DNA from: Rugosimonospora africana
Lineage (GTDB): Bacteria > Actinomycetota > Actinomycetes > Mycobacteriales > Micromonosporaceae
Assembly: GCF_016862975.1 (NCBI RefSeq)
Contig: NZ_BONZ01000012.1
Coordinates: 62,001 to 126,000, forward strand
Reading direction: 5' to 3'
DNA length: 64,000 nucleotides
Position 1 is the stretch's first letter. Each line of letters begins with the position of its first letter. Position numbers and translations under genes: made by a program. The notes under the pieces were generated by a model. The model made no database searches and was not told the DNA's origin. It saw nothing but the letters and a program-made list of their open reading frames with translations. Positions 16,219 to 24,197 of the stretch are shown in pieces.

Positions 16219-16304
16219 CCCGGGTACCCGGGGACTCCCGGGTTGAAACGGGCGCGGGTAGCCCAGTCGTGGTGGGCCGCATAGGTACCCGACGCCCGGG
16301 TACC
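16219..16304. promoter_or_regulatory. palindromic CGGGTACC motifs in a divergent promoter region
   Basis: CCCGGGTACCCGGG (16219-16232) is a perfect 14-bp palindrome, and GGTACCCG (16284-16291) with CGGGTACC (16297-16304) makes a second inverted pair using the same core. They lie just ahead of the membrane protein and the TPP-enzyme operon respectively. Candidate operator sites for one dimeric regulator; the regulator is unknown. Confidence 0.4.
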
Positions 16305-16313
16305 GAACCCGGC

Positions 16314-18083
16314 ATGGCCGAGCTTGTTTCTGAGGTGCTGATCACCGCGCTGACGCGTTGGGGGGTCGACACCGTCTTCGGGCTACCCGGAGATGGCATC
16401 AACGGGATCATGGAAGGGCTGCGGCGTCACCGGGACAAGGTGCGCTTCATCCTGGTACACCACGAAGAGTCGGCCGCGTTCATGGCCACCGGGTACGCGA
16501 AGGCGACCGGCCGGCTGGGCGTCTGCCTCGCCACCTCGGGTCCCGGAGGGATCCACCTGCTCAACGGGCTCTACGACGCGAAGCTGGACCACGTACCGGT
16601 CCTGGCGATCACGGGCATGCAGGAGACCTCGGTGCTGGGCACCTCGTACCAGCAGGAGGTGCAGCTCGACCACCTCTTCGAGGACGTGACCGAGTACAAC
16701 CAGATGATCACCAATCCGGCACAGGTACCCGGCCTGGTGGACATCGCGGTGCGCACCGCCTACGGGCGGCGCGGGGTGGCGCACCTGACCTTCCCGAACG
16801 ACATCCAGATCGCCGAGGCCGGCGTGAACCCGTGGGAGTCGGTCGCGCCGGCCAATCCGCCGAAGACGGCGCCGGTGTACCTGCAACCACCGGTCCGGCC
16901 GTCGGATGACGACCTGGGCAAGGCGGCGGATGTGCTCAACCGCGGACGGCGGGTGGCCATTCTGGCCGGGGTCGGAGCGCGCGGCGCCGGTCCGCTGGTC
17001 GAGCGAGCTGCCGAGGCACTGGGTGCGCCGATCATCAAGTCGCTGCTCGGCAAGATGGTGGTACCGGACGACTCGCCGTACGCGATCGGCGGCATCGGAC
17101 TGCTCGGTACGGCGCCGGGCGCCGAGGTGGTCGACGACATCGACACGCTGCTGATGCTCGGCACCAACTTCCCGTACACGAAGTTTCTTCCGCCGCCCGG
17201 CAAGACCAAGGTGGTCCAGGTGGACATCGACCCCACCCGGGTCGGCATCCGGATGCCCACCGACGTTCCGCTGGTGGGCGACGTCGGCGTCACGCTGGAG
17301 GCGCTGCTGCCGTTGCTGCACCGCAAGCAGGACCGGACGCACCTGGAGAAGTACCAGAAGCAGATGGCCGACTGGCGGGAGAAGATGTCCGCCCTGGAGA
17401 ACTCCGACCGGGACCCGATCGCGCCCCAGCACCTCGCCCACCTGCTGGACGAGCTGTGCACCGACGACGCGGTGCTGACCTGCGACTCGGGAACCATCGC
17501 GACGTGGGCCGCGCGGCACTGGAACATCCGGGGCGGGCGGGAGTTCTACCTGTCCGGCAACCTCGCCACGATGGCGCCCGGGCTGCCGTACGCGGTGGCG
17601 ATCCAGCACGCGTACCCGGGGCGGCAGGTCATCGCGTTCGTGGGCGACGGCGGGTTCGCCATGCTGATGGCCGAGTTCAACACCGCCGTCCGTTACGGGT
17701 TGCCGATCAAACTGGTCATCAACAACAACAACAGCCTGGGCCAGATCCTGTGGGAACAGATGGTGCTGGGCTATCCGGAGCACGGGGTGCGGTTTGCCGG
17801 CTCGGAGCCGGACTACGCGGCCTGGGCGCGGGCGGCCGGCGGGTACGGCGCGCGGGTGGACAACGCGGGAGACCTGCCCGGCGCGCTGCGTGACGCGCTC
17901 GCGGCCGACGGGCCGGCACTGCTGGACGTGGCGGTCGACCCGAACGAGCCGCCGATGCCGGGGAAGGTCAGCTACGAGCAGGCGAAGAAGTTCGCCACCG
18001 CGTTCCTGCGCGGTCAGCCACAGAAGGTCGCGATCGCCACCACCCTGTTCAAGGACCGCATCCAGCAGCTGAGGGCGCGCTGA
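16314..18083 (+). CDS. TPP-dependent oxidase, pyruvate oxidase/dehydrogenase (quinone)-like
   Basis: 589 residues, three-domain TPP enzyme. N-terminal pyrimidine-binding domain: VFGLPGDGINGIMEGL, the activating Glu in LVHHEESAAFMATGYA and the TSGPGGIHLLNGLYDA segment. The central domain is ~190-330. C-terminal pyrophosphate domain: GDGGFAMLMAEFNTAV...INNNNSLGQ, the GDG-x(n)-NN thiamine motif. The Glu rules out glyoxylate carboligase. The acetolactate synthase group is possible by fold, but there is no regulatory-subunit gene, so pyruvate oxidase or pyruvate:quinone oxidoreductase is favoured. The TGA overlaps the ATG of the next gene. Start ATG 16314 fits the family. Confidence 0.75.
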   Translation: MAELVSEVLITALTRWGVDTVFGLPGDGINGIMEGLRRHRDKVRFILVHHEESAAFMATGYAKATGRLGVCLATSGPGGIHLLNGLYDAKLDHVPVLAITGMQETSVLGTSYQQEVQLDHLFEDVTEYNQMITNPAQVPGLVDIAVRTAYGRRGVAHLTFPNDIQIAEAGVNPWESVAPANPPKTAPVYLQPPVRPSDDDLGKAADVLNRGRRVAILAGVGARGAGPLVERAAEALGAPIIKSLLGKMVVPDDSPYAIGGIGLLGTAPGAEVVDDIDTLLMLGTNFPYTKFLPPPGKTKVVQVDIDPTRVGIRMPTDVPLVGDVGVTLEALLPLLHRKQDRTHLEKYQKQMADWREKMSALENSDRDPIAPQHLAHLLDELCTDDAVLTCDSGTIATWAARHWNIRGGREFYLSGNLATMAPGLPYAVAIQHAYPGRQVIAFVGDGGFAMLMAEFNTAVRYGLPIKLVINNNNSLGQILWEQMVLGYPEHGVRFAGSEPDYAAWARAAGGYGARVDNAGDLPGALRDALAADGPALLDVAVDPNEPPMPGKVSYEQAKKFATAFLRGQPQKVAIATTLFKDRIQQLRAR

Positions 18084-21000
18084 TGCCGGCGGTGCCGCTG
18101 CCGTCGCCCGGCGGCCCGCCATCGTCCACACAGGAGACCACTTCGCTCGGGGCGCTGTCGCCGTTCGGCCCGACACCGCTGCCGGTCGCGCCCGACGGAG
18201 CGGGTGCGTCCACACTGGACAGCCGGGCGCTGGCTGCCGCGCTGAGCGAGGTGGTCCGCGGCGAGGTGCGGTTCGACAAGGGCACCCGGGGGGCGTACTC
18301 GACAGACGCGTCCAACTACCGCCAGATCCCGATCGGCGTGGTCGTCCCGCGCAGCGTCGACGACGTGATCGCGGCGGTGGCGGTGTGCCGCCGGTTCGGC
18401 GCGCCGGTGTTCTCCCGCGGCGGCGGCACCAGCCTGGGCGGCCAGTGCACGAACACCGCGGTGATGCTGGACATGGCCAAGTACCTGGACGGGATCGAGT
18501 CGGTCGACGACAAGGCGCGCATCGCCGTCGTCCAGCCCGGGATCGTGCTCGACGAACTGAACAAGGTGACCAGGGCGCGGTACCAGATAATGTTCGGCCC
18601 CCGGCCGGCCACCCACACGCACTGCACCATCGGCGGCATGCTGGGCAACAACTCCTGCGGCTCCACCGCCCAGTGGAGCGGCACGACCGCCCAGAACGTA
18701 CGGCGGCTGGAGGTGCTGACCTACGACGGGGAGCGGATGTGGGTCGGCCCGACGGACGAGCAGCAGTACCAGGAGATCCTGCGGGCCGGCGGCCGGCGGG
18801 CGGAGATCTACCGGTCGCTGCGCGAGCTGGTCGACCGGTACGCCGACGACATCCGGGCCCGGTACCCGGACATCCCGCGCCGCATCTCCGGATACAACCT
18901 GCCGGATCTGCTGCCGGAGAACGGGTTCAACGTCGCCCGGGCGCTGGTCGGCACCGAGTCGACCTGTGTCACGATCCTGCGCGCCGAGCTGAACATGCTG
19001 CCCGAGCCGCCGAGCCTGTGCCTGCTCATGGTCGGGTACCAGGACATCGCCGCGGTCGGCGACCGGGTCATGACCGCTCACCAGTTCCACCCGTACATGA
19101 TCGAGGGTCTGGACCACCGGCTGCTGGAGTACGAGCGGGGCCGCCGGTTGAACATGCCGGCACTGCACGAACTGCCCGAGGTGGGCGCCTGGCTGTACGT
19201 CAAGACCATCGGGGACAGCCTGGACCAGGCCCGGGACCGGGCCGGTGCGCTGCTGGCCCGGCTCCAGGACGAGGGCGGCGTGATCGCCTGGCGGATCTAC
19301 GACGAGGAGGCCGAGCAGGAGCGGATGGACAAGGTCCGTGACGTGGCGCTGGGTGCCACCTCACGGGTACCCGGGCGACTGGACACCTGGCCGGGATGGG
19401 AGGACTCGGCCGTCCCCCCCGAGCGGCTGGGCGGGTACCTGCGTGAACTGCGCAACCTGCTGGACGACCACAACTACGACGAGGCGCCGCTGTACGGGCA
19501 CTTCGGCCAGGGCTGCGTGCACACCAGCATCCCCTTCGACCTGGTCACCGCGTCCGGCATCGGGAAGTTCCGGTCGTTTGTGACCCGGGCCGCCGAGCTG
19601 GTCGTCAACTATGGCGGTTCGCTGTCCGGTGAGCACGGCGACGGGCAGGCCCGCGGCGAGCTGCTGCCCATCATGTACGGCGACCGGCTGGTGCGGGCCT
19701 TCGACGAGTTCAAGGCCATCTTCGATCCGGACAACCGGATGAACCCCGGCAAGGTGGTGCACGCCAACCCGATAGATTCCCAGCTGCGCCTCGGCGTCGA
19801 CTGGCGCCCGGTATCCCCGGACACCCACTTCGACTACCCGGACGACGGCGGCTTCCCCGGCGCGACACTGCGCTGCTTCGGCGTGGGCGATTGCCGGCGG
19901 CGGGACTCCGGCACCGAGGTGATGTGTCCCAGTTATGTGGTGACGCACGAGGAGGAGCACTCGACCCGCGGCCGGATGCGGCTGCTGAACGAGATGATGC
20001 GCGGCGAGCTCATCACCGACGGCTGGCGCAGCACCGAGGTACACGACGCGCTCGACCTGTGCCTGGCCTGCAAGGGGTGCAAGCGTGACTGCCCGGTCGG
20101 CGTCGACGTCGCCACCTACAAGGCCGAGTTTCTCGCGCACCACTACCAGCGACGGCTGCGGCCGTTGACCCACTACTCGCTGGGCTGGCTGCCGCTGGTG
20201 GCGCGGCTGGCCGCGCCGGTACCGTTCCTGGCCAACGCGGCGACCCAGACGCCCGTGCTGAGCCGGCTGGCCAAGGCGGTCGCCGGCATCGACCCGCGGC
20301 GGTCGATCCCGCGGTTCGCGTCGCGCCGCTTCACCGACTCCTTCCGCCGCCGGGGCAACCGTGGCGACGGGCACCGGGGCCGGGTCGTGCTGTGGCCGGA
20401 CACGTTCAGCAACTCCATGCAGCCGCACATCGCGGCGAGCGCGACCGTGGTACTGGAGGCCGCTGGTTTCGAGGTGATCGTGCCGGAGCGGACCGTCTGC
20501 TGTGGACTGACCTGGATCTCGACCGGGCAGCTGAAGATCGCGGAGTGGGTGGCGCGGCGCAGCCTGGACGTGCTGATTCCGTATCTGCGGGAAGGGGTGC
20601 CGGTGGTCGGCCTGGAACCCAGCTGCACCTCGGTGCTGCGCTCCGACCTGGTCGAACTGCTGGACGGCGACGTCGACGCAGTACGGCTGCGGGAACAGAC
20701 GTTCACCCTGTCCGAACTCCTCAACAAGCGGGCCGCCGACTTCACCCCGCGGGTGTCCACACAGGACGGCAGCCTGCCGGCCGCGATCGTGCAGAAGCAC
20801 TGCCACCAGCACGCGATCCTCGGCTTCGAACAGGACCAGGCACTGATGGCCCGGATCGGGCTCGAACCGCAGGTCCTCGCGTCCGGCTGCTGTGGCCTGG
20901 CCGGAGACTTCGGGATGACGACGGACCACCGGGAGGTCTCGCTGGCCTGTGCCGAACGGGTGCTTCTGCCGGCCGTTCGCGAGGCGGATCCGACCACCGT

Positions 21001-21148
21001 GGTGCTGGCCGACGGGTTTTCCTGCCGTACCCAGATCGACGGTGCCGGTACCGGCCGGGGCAGCGTACACCTGGCCGAGGTACTGGCCGCCGCGGTGCGT
21101 GGACAGCAACTGGGACCGTACCCGGAGCGGGTCGTCGGGGTGCGTTGA
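18083..21148 (+). CDS. FAD-linked oxidase fused to Fe-S subunit (GlcD-GlcF-like; lactate or 2-hydroxyacid dehydrogenase)
   Basis: 1021 residues. FAD-binding type 4 domain at ~55-240 (VVVPRSVDDVIAAVAVCRRF, FSRGGGTSLGGQ, GGMLGNNSCGS). FAD-oxidase C-terminal domain to ~560 (SLSGEHGDGQARGELLP). Fe-S region: CFGVGDCRRRDSGTEVMCPSY and CLACKGCKRDCPVGVD (near 660). Two cysteine-rich CCG modules end the protein (ERTVCCGLTWISTG, SGCCGLAGDFGM). This is the architecture of D-lactate, glycolate and D-2-hydroxyglutarate dehydrogenases that pass electrons to quinone. Coupled to the TPP enzyme, it could turn lactate into pyruvate for that enzyme to oxidise. Confidence 0.85.
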   Translation: MPAVPLPSPGGPPSSTQETTSLGALSPFGPTPLPVAPDGAGASTLDSRALAAALSEVVRGEVRFDKGTRGAYSTDASNYRQIPIGVVVPRSVDDVIAAVAVCRRFGAPVFSRGGGTSLGGQCTNTAVMLDMAKYLDGIESVDDKARIAVVQPGIVLDELNKVTRARYQIMFGPRPATHTHCTIGGMLGNNSCGSTAQWSGTTAQNVRRLEVLTYDGERMWVGPTDEQQYQEILRAGGRRAEIYRSLRELVDRYADDIRARYPDIPRRISGYNLPDLLPENGFNVARALVGTESTCVTILRAELNMLPEPPSLCLLMVGYQDIAAVGDRVMTAHQFHPYMIEGLDHRLLEYERGRRLNMPALHELPEVGAWLYVKTIGDSLDQARDRAGALLARLQDEGGVIAWRIYDEEAEQERMDKVRDVALGATSRVPGRLDTWPGWEDSAVPPERLGGYLRELRNLLDDHNYDEAPLYGHFGQGCVHTSIPFDLVTASGIGKFRSFVTRAAELVVNYGGSLSGEHGDGQARGELLPIMYGDRLVRAFDEFKAIFDPDNRMNPGKVVHANPIDSQLRLGVDWRPVSPDTHFDYPDDGGFPGATLRCFGVGDCRRRDSGTEVMCPSYVVTHEEEHSTRGRMRLLNEMMRGELITDGWRSTEVHDALDLCLACKGCKRDCPVGVDVATYKAEFLAHHYQRRLRPLTHYSLGWLPLVARLAAPVPFLANAATQTPVLSRLAKAVAGIDPRRSIPRFASRRFTDSFRRRGNRGDGHRGRVVLWPDTFSNSMQPHIAASATVVLEAAGFEVIVPERTVCCGLTWISTGQLKIAEWVARRSLDVLIPYLREGVPVVGLEPSCTSVLRSDLVELLDGDVDAVRLREQTFTLSELLNKRAADFTPRVSTQDGSLPAAIVQKHCHQHAILGFEQDQALMARIGLEPQVLASGCCGLAGDFGMTTDHREVSLACAERVLLPAVREADPTTVVLADGFSCRTQIDGAGTGRGSVHLAEVLAAAVRGQQLGPYPERVVGVR

Positions 21149-21277
21149 TGCCCCCACGCGGCCATGGCGTCGCTATGGCGGTTTCGCTCCGCCGATCGGT
21201 GGCTTCCCGAGGGTTTCCCTCCGGATAGAGCGGAGATATTCACCGTAAGAGCCAGCGCGAACTGGGGAGGTAGCGAG

Positions 21278-21592
21278 ATGTCGAACGTCATGGGCGGTCG
21301 GTCCGTACCGGGCGGTCAGCCCGTACCGGGCGGCCAGTCCGTACCGGCCCGCTCCAACGGCTTCAGCGTCACCGGGCTCGTACTGGGCATCGTCGGGATC
21401 TTCGTGGCGCAGGTGATTCTCGGGCCGTTGGCCATCATCTTCGGTGCTATCGGATGGAACCGGGCAAACCACGGAGCCAAGGGCAAGGGGTTGTCCATCG
21501 CCGCCGTCGTGCTGGGCATCGTCGACCTGATCCTGCTCGGCGTCGTGCTCGGCGGGCTCGGCTCGAACAACGGGTTCGCCTGGCACATCTGA
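21278..21592 (+). CDS. DUF4190 small membrane protein
   Basis: 104 residues from ATG 21278, with GGGGAGG 6 bp upstream. A Pro/Gly/Val-rich cytoplasmic tail with an imperfect repeat (VPGGQPVPGGQSVP) precedes two membrane segments (VTGLVLGIVGIFVAQVILGP and IAAVVLGIVDLILLGVVLGGL) joined by the conserved loop GAIGWNRANHGAKGKGLSI of DUF4190. Function unknown; very common in actinobacteria. A strong terminator follows. Confidence 0.85.
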   Translation: MSNVMGGRSVPGGQPVPGGQSVPARSNGFSVTGLVLGIVGIFVAQVILGPLAIIFGAIGWNRANHGAKGKGLSIAAVVLGIVDLILLGVVLGGLGSNNGFAWHI

Positions 21593-21611
21593 CACCCGCG
21601 TCGTCGTTCCG

Positions 21612-21638
21612 TAACCCCCGCCCTCGCGGCGGGGGTTA
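21612..21638 (+). terminator. rho-independent-type hairpin after the DUF4190 gene
   Basis: TAACCCCCGCC and GGCGGGGGTTA form an 11-bp perfect stem with a 5-nt loop. It has no long T-tract, which is common in this type of genome. Confidence 0.8.
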
Positions 21639-21732
21639 CTCGTGTCGGGGTTTATCGCGTCGCCGGCCGTCCGGGGCAGCCGCTACCGTGGAGCGCGCGC
21701 CCGCGCCGGGCGCGGCGAGCCCTGGAGGAGCA

Positions 21733-22398
21733 TTGACCAGCCAAGAGCGTCCGCTTGACAGCGGCGCCTTATTCTCCGCGACGGCCGGCGGTCGCGTGGC
21801 CGCTGACACTGCCCGCGGTCGCGTGGCCGCTGACGCCGCCCCGCGTACACCGCTGGTCGAGGCACTGGCCGGCTACCGGGCCCGGGGCTCGGCCGAGATC
21901 GCCGACCTGGAGCGCTTCTCTCCGCTGCTGTCCGTCGCCGACCCGTGGCACCGCTCGACGCCGCTGCACGTCACCTGCTCGGCCCTCATCGTGCACCCGC
22001 CGACGCGCCGGGTGTTGCTGCGCTGGCACGCCCGCCAGCAGGCATGGTTGCAGGTCGGCGGCCACGCCGACCCGGGCGAGACCGATCCGCTGGCGATCAC
22101 GCTGCGGGAGGGGCTGGAGGAGACCGGGATCGCCGACCTGCGACCGTGGCCGGACGCCTCCCTCGTACACCTGGCCGTCGTATCGGTGACCGCGTCGGCG
22201 AAGGAGCCGGCGCACGAGCACGCCGACCTGCGGTACGTGCTGGCCACGGACGCTCCGGAGACGGCCCGGCCGGAGAACCCGGCGGCCGAGCTGCGCTGGC
22301 TGTCGATGCCGGAGGCCGAGGCGCTGGTCGCGGAGCCGAACCTCCGCGAGACGCTGTCCCGGGTCGGGCGGCTCTTCGACGAGCTGGGCCCGAGGTAG
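21733..22398 (+). CDS. NUDIX hydrolase
   Basis: 221 residues from TTG 21733, which follows GGAGGAG closely; no ATG or GTG fits better before the domain. The Nudix box is GGHADPGETDPLAITLREGL then EETGI (G-x5-E-x7-REUxEExGU), so nucleoside-diphosphate-linked substrates are hydrolysed with Mg2+. The N-terminus carries a 27-bp in-frame tandem duplication (21790-21816 and 21817-21840) giving GRVAADTAR-GRVAADAAP, outside the catalytic fold. The substrate is not predictable. It faces larB tail to tail. Confidence 0.85.
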   Translation: MTSQERPLDSGALFSATAGGRVAADTARGRVAADAAPRTPLVEALAGYRARGSAEIADLERFSPLLSVADPWHRSTPLHVTCSALIVHPPTRRVLLRWHARQQAWLQVGGHADPGETDPLAITLREGLEETGIADLRPWPDASLVHLAVVSVTASAKEPAHEHADLRYVLATDAPETARPENPAAELRWLSMPEAEALVAEPNLRETLSRVGRLFDELGPR

Positions 22399-22409
22399 CG
22401 GGTCTCGGG

Positions 22410-23138
22410 TCAGCGGGGCGGGCCGGTCCTCCGGGCGATCCGGGCGGCGGCCACCCCGGCCCCGAACCCGTTGTCGACGTTCACGCACAGCACGCCGGGC
22501 GCGCAGCTGTTCAACGTGGCGAGGAACGCGGTCAGGCCGTCCAGGTGCCAGCCGTACCCGACGCTGGTCGGCAGCGCGATCAGCGGTACGCCCACCAACC
22601 CGGCCAGTACCGAGGGAAGAGCCGCCTCCATCCCGGCGACGGCGACCACCACGTCGGCGCCGGCGATCCGGTCGCGCTGCGCCAGCAGGCGGTGCAGTCC
22701 GGCGACGCCGACATCGACGATCAGGTCGGGCTCGGCCCCGAACACCTCGACGACGGTGGCGCACTCGCGGGCGACCGGAAGGTCGGAGGTGCCGGCGCAG
22801 ACCACGGCCACCCGGCCCACCGGCGCGGGCGCGGAGCCCAGGGTGACGGTGCGGCCGATCTCGTCGAGCCGGGCGCCGGGCAGCTCGTCGCGGCAGAGCG
22901 CCATGGTCTCCGGCGTGACCCGGGTGGCCAGCACGGCCCGGTCGGGATGCGCCGCGGCCAGCGCGCGCAGCGCGCCGACCACCTGCTCCGGGGTCTTGCC
23001 CGCGCCGTAGACCACCTCGGGATCGCCGGTGCGGGCGGCCCGGTCGAGATCCAGCCGGGCGTATCCGAGGTCCGCCTCGGCCGGACCGGTGCGGGGTCCG
23101 GGTACGGCCGGGTGAGCGACATCCGGTCCAGTGGCCAA
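22410..23138 (-). CDS. larB: LarB-like AIR-carboxylase-fold protein (nickel-pincer nucleotide biosynthesis)
   Basis: About 242 residues from TTG 23138 (AAGGG upstream); the start is not certain. LarB hallmarks: EVVYGAGKTPEQV in the N-terminal part, VAVVCAGTSDLPVA, DVGVAGLHRLL, AGMEAALPSVLAGL, PTSVGYG and the ending CVNVDNGFGAGVAAA. LarB carboxylates and hydrolyses nicotinic acid adenine dinucleotide, the first step to the Ni-pincer cofactor of lactate racemase. No larC, larE or larA is in the window, so partners must be elsewhere or the protein is an orphan. Confidence 0.85.
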   Translation of the reverse strand: MATGPDVAHPAVPGPRTGPAEADLGYARLDLDRAARTGDPEVVYGAGKTPEQVVGALRALAAAHPDRAVLATRVTPETMALCRDELPGARLDEIGRTVTLGSAPAPVGRVAVVCAGTSDLPVARECATVVEVFGAEPDLIVDVGVAGLHRLLAQRDRIAGADVVVAVAGMEAALPSVLAGLVGVPLIALPTSVGYGWHLDGLTAFLATLNSCAPGVLCVNVDNGFGAGVAAARIARRTGPPR

Positions 23139-23313
23139 CCTCTTGCCCTTCGAGCAGTGCGAATCCGACCCGATCGACTCTAGAGCCTGCCGGACAAACC
23201 CGGCCGACCGGCTGCGCCGCGTCCAGGTGGCGACTGGGCGGCGTTGCCGTTTTGCTCCGATACGACGTAGGTATCCGGGCAAATCCGCCCGTTCCCTCTG
23301 GGATGCTGGCCAC

Positions 23314-23682
23314 ATGATTGACCACATCTCGATCCAGGTCAGCGACCTGGCGGCCAGTACCGCCTTCTATGACGCGGTCCTGGCTCCGCTCGGCCTGCGG
23401 CGCATGGTCGAGCTTGCCGACACGGTCGGGTACGGCGACGAGCAGCCCCGGTTCTGGCTCGGCCGGGCCGCCGGCACCGGCCCCGGACGGGAGACGCACC
23501 TGGCGTTCAGCGCCGCCGACCGCGCCACGGTGGTGGCGTTCCACGACGCCGCGGTGCAGGCTGAGGCGGAGGTGCTGAACGCGCCACGGGTGTGGCCGGA
23601 ATACCATCCGTCCTACTTCGGGGCGTTCGTCCGGGACCCGGACGGCAACAATGTGGAAGCGGTCTGTCACGTGGCGGGGTGA
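23314..23682 (+). CDS. VOC (glyoxalase/bleomycin-resistance fold) protein
   Basis: 122 residues, one VOC domain: MIDHISIQVSDLAASTAFYD at the start and FGAFVRDPDGNNVEAVCH at the end, with paired beta-alpha-beta units between. His at the N-terminal strand and Glu in NVEAVCH are the usual metal positions. Substrate unknown. The TGA stop opens a perfect 14-bp tandem duplication. Confidence 0.85.
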   Translation: MIDHISIQVSDLAASTAFYDAVLAPLGLRRMVELADTVGYGDEQPRFWLGRAAGTGPGRETHLAFSAADRATVVAFHDAAVQAEAEVLNAPRVWPEYHPSYFGAFVRDPDGNNVEAVCHVAG

Positions 23683-23707
23683 TCCCTGGAGTGTGATCCC
23701 TGGAGTG
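23680..23707. repeat. 14-bp tandem duplication beginning at the VOC stop codon
   Basis: TGATCCCTGGAGTG occurs twice without a gap (23680-23693, 23694-23707). The first copy starts with the gene's TGA, and TGA is repeated at 23694-23696 and 23706-23708. Confidence 0.9.
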
Positions 23708-23828
23708 AACGGCCGGCCGCCAGAAAAATCGGCCGGCCTGTCGATTCCGTCGCACCCCGGTCGTCGAAGCATTGTCGGTCCCGACCGGCTTTTCAGATCC
23801 GACTGACCTCGAGACACGGAGGAAGACC

Positions 23829-24179
23829 ATGGCTCAGTACCTGATCCTGATCTACGAGACCGAGGACTCCTACGCGCAGGTGACACCCGAGATGTGGCAG
23901 CAGATGGCGGAGGCGCACGGACGCTTCATGGAGCAGGTGAAGGAGAAGGGCTCCCGGATCATCTCCAGCGAGGCGCTGCAGCCGACCACCACGGCCACCT
24001 CGATCCGCGGCGACATCGTCACCGACGGCCCGTTCGTGGAGACGAAGGAGGCCCTCGGCGGGTACTACCTGATCGAGGCGAACGACCTCGACCACGCGCT
24101 GGACATCGCGAAGCTGTGCCCGGCGCCCTACGGCGGCGTCGAGGTACGCCCGATCATGGATGTCTCGGCAGGCATGTGA
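23829..24179 (+). CDS. YCII/DGPF-domain protein
   Basis: 116 residues from ATG 23829 with GGAGGAAG just upstream. Motifs are MAQYLILIYETEDSY, the DGPF signature in VTDGPFVETKEALGGYYLI, and a C-terminal EVRPIMDVSAGM. Such proteins are nearly always encoded beside an ECF42-type sigma factor, as here (19-bp gap), and are thought to belong to its signalling output; the biochemical activity is unknown. Confidence 0.9.
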   Translation: MAQYLILIYETEDSYAQVTPEMWQQMAEAHGRFMEQVKEKGSRIISSEALQPTTTATSIRGDIVTDGPFVETKEALGGYYLIEANDLDHALDIAKLCPAPYGGVEVRPIMDVSAGM

Positions 24180-24197
24180 GTTGGACCCGGCGGTCGC

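Noticed and set aside
16314-18083. Glyoxylate carboligase paired with a glycolate dehydrogenase
   Set aside because: The catalytic Glu (HHEES) is present, whereas glyoxylate carboligase has Val at that place.
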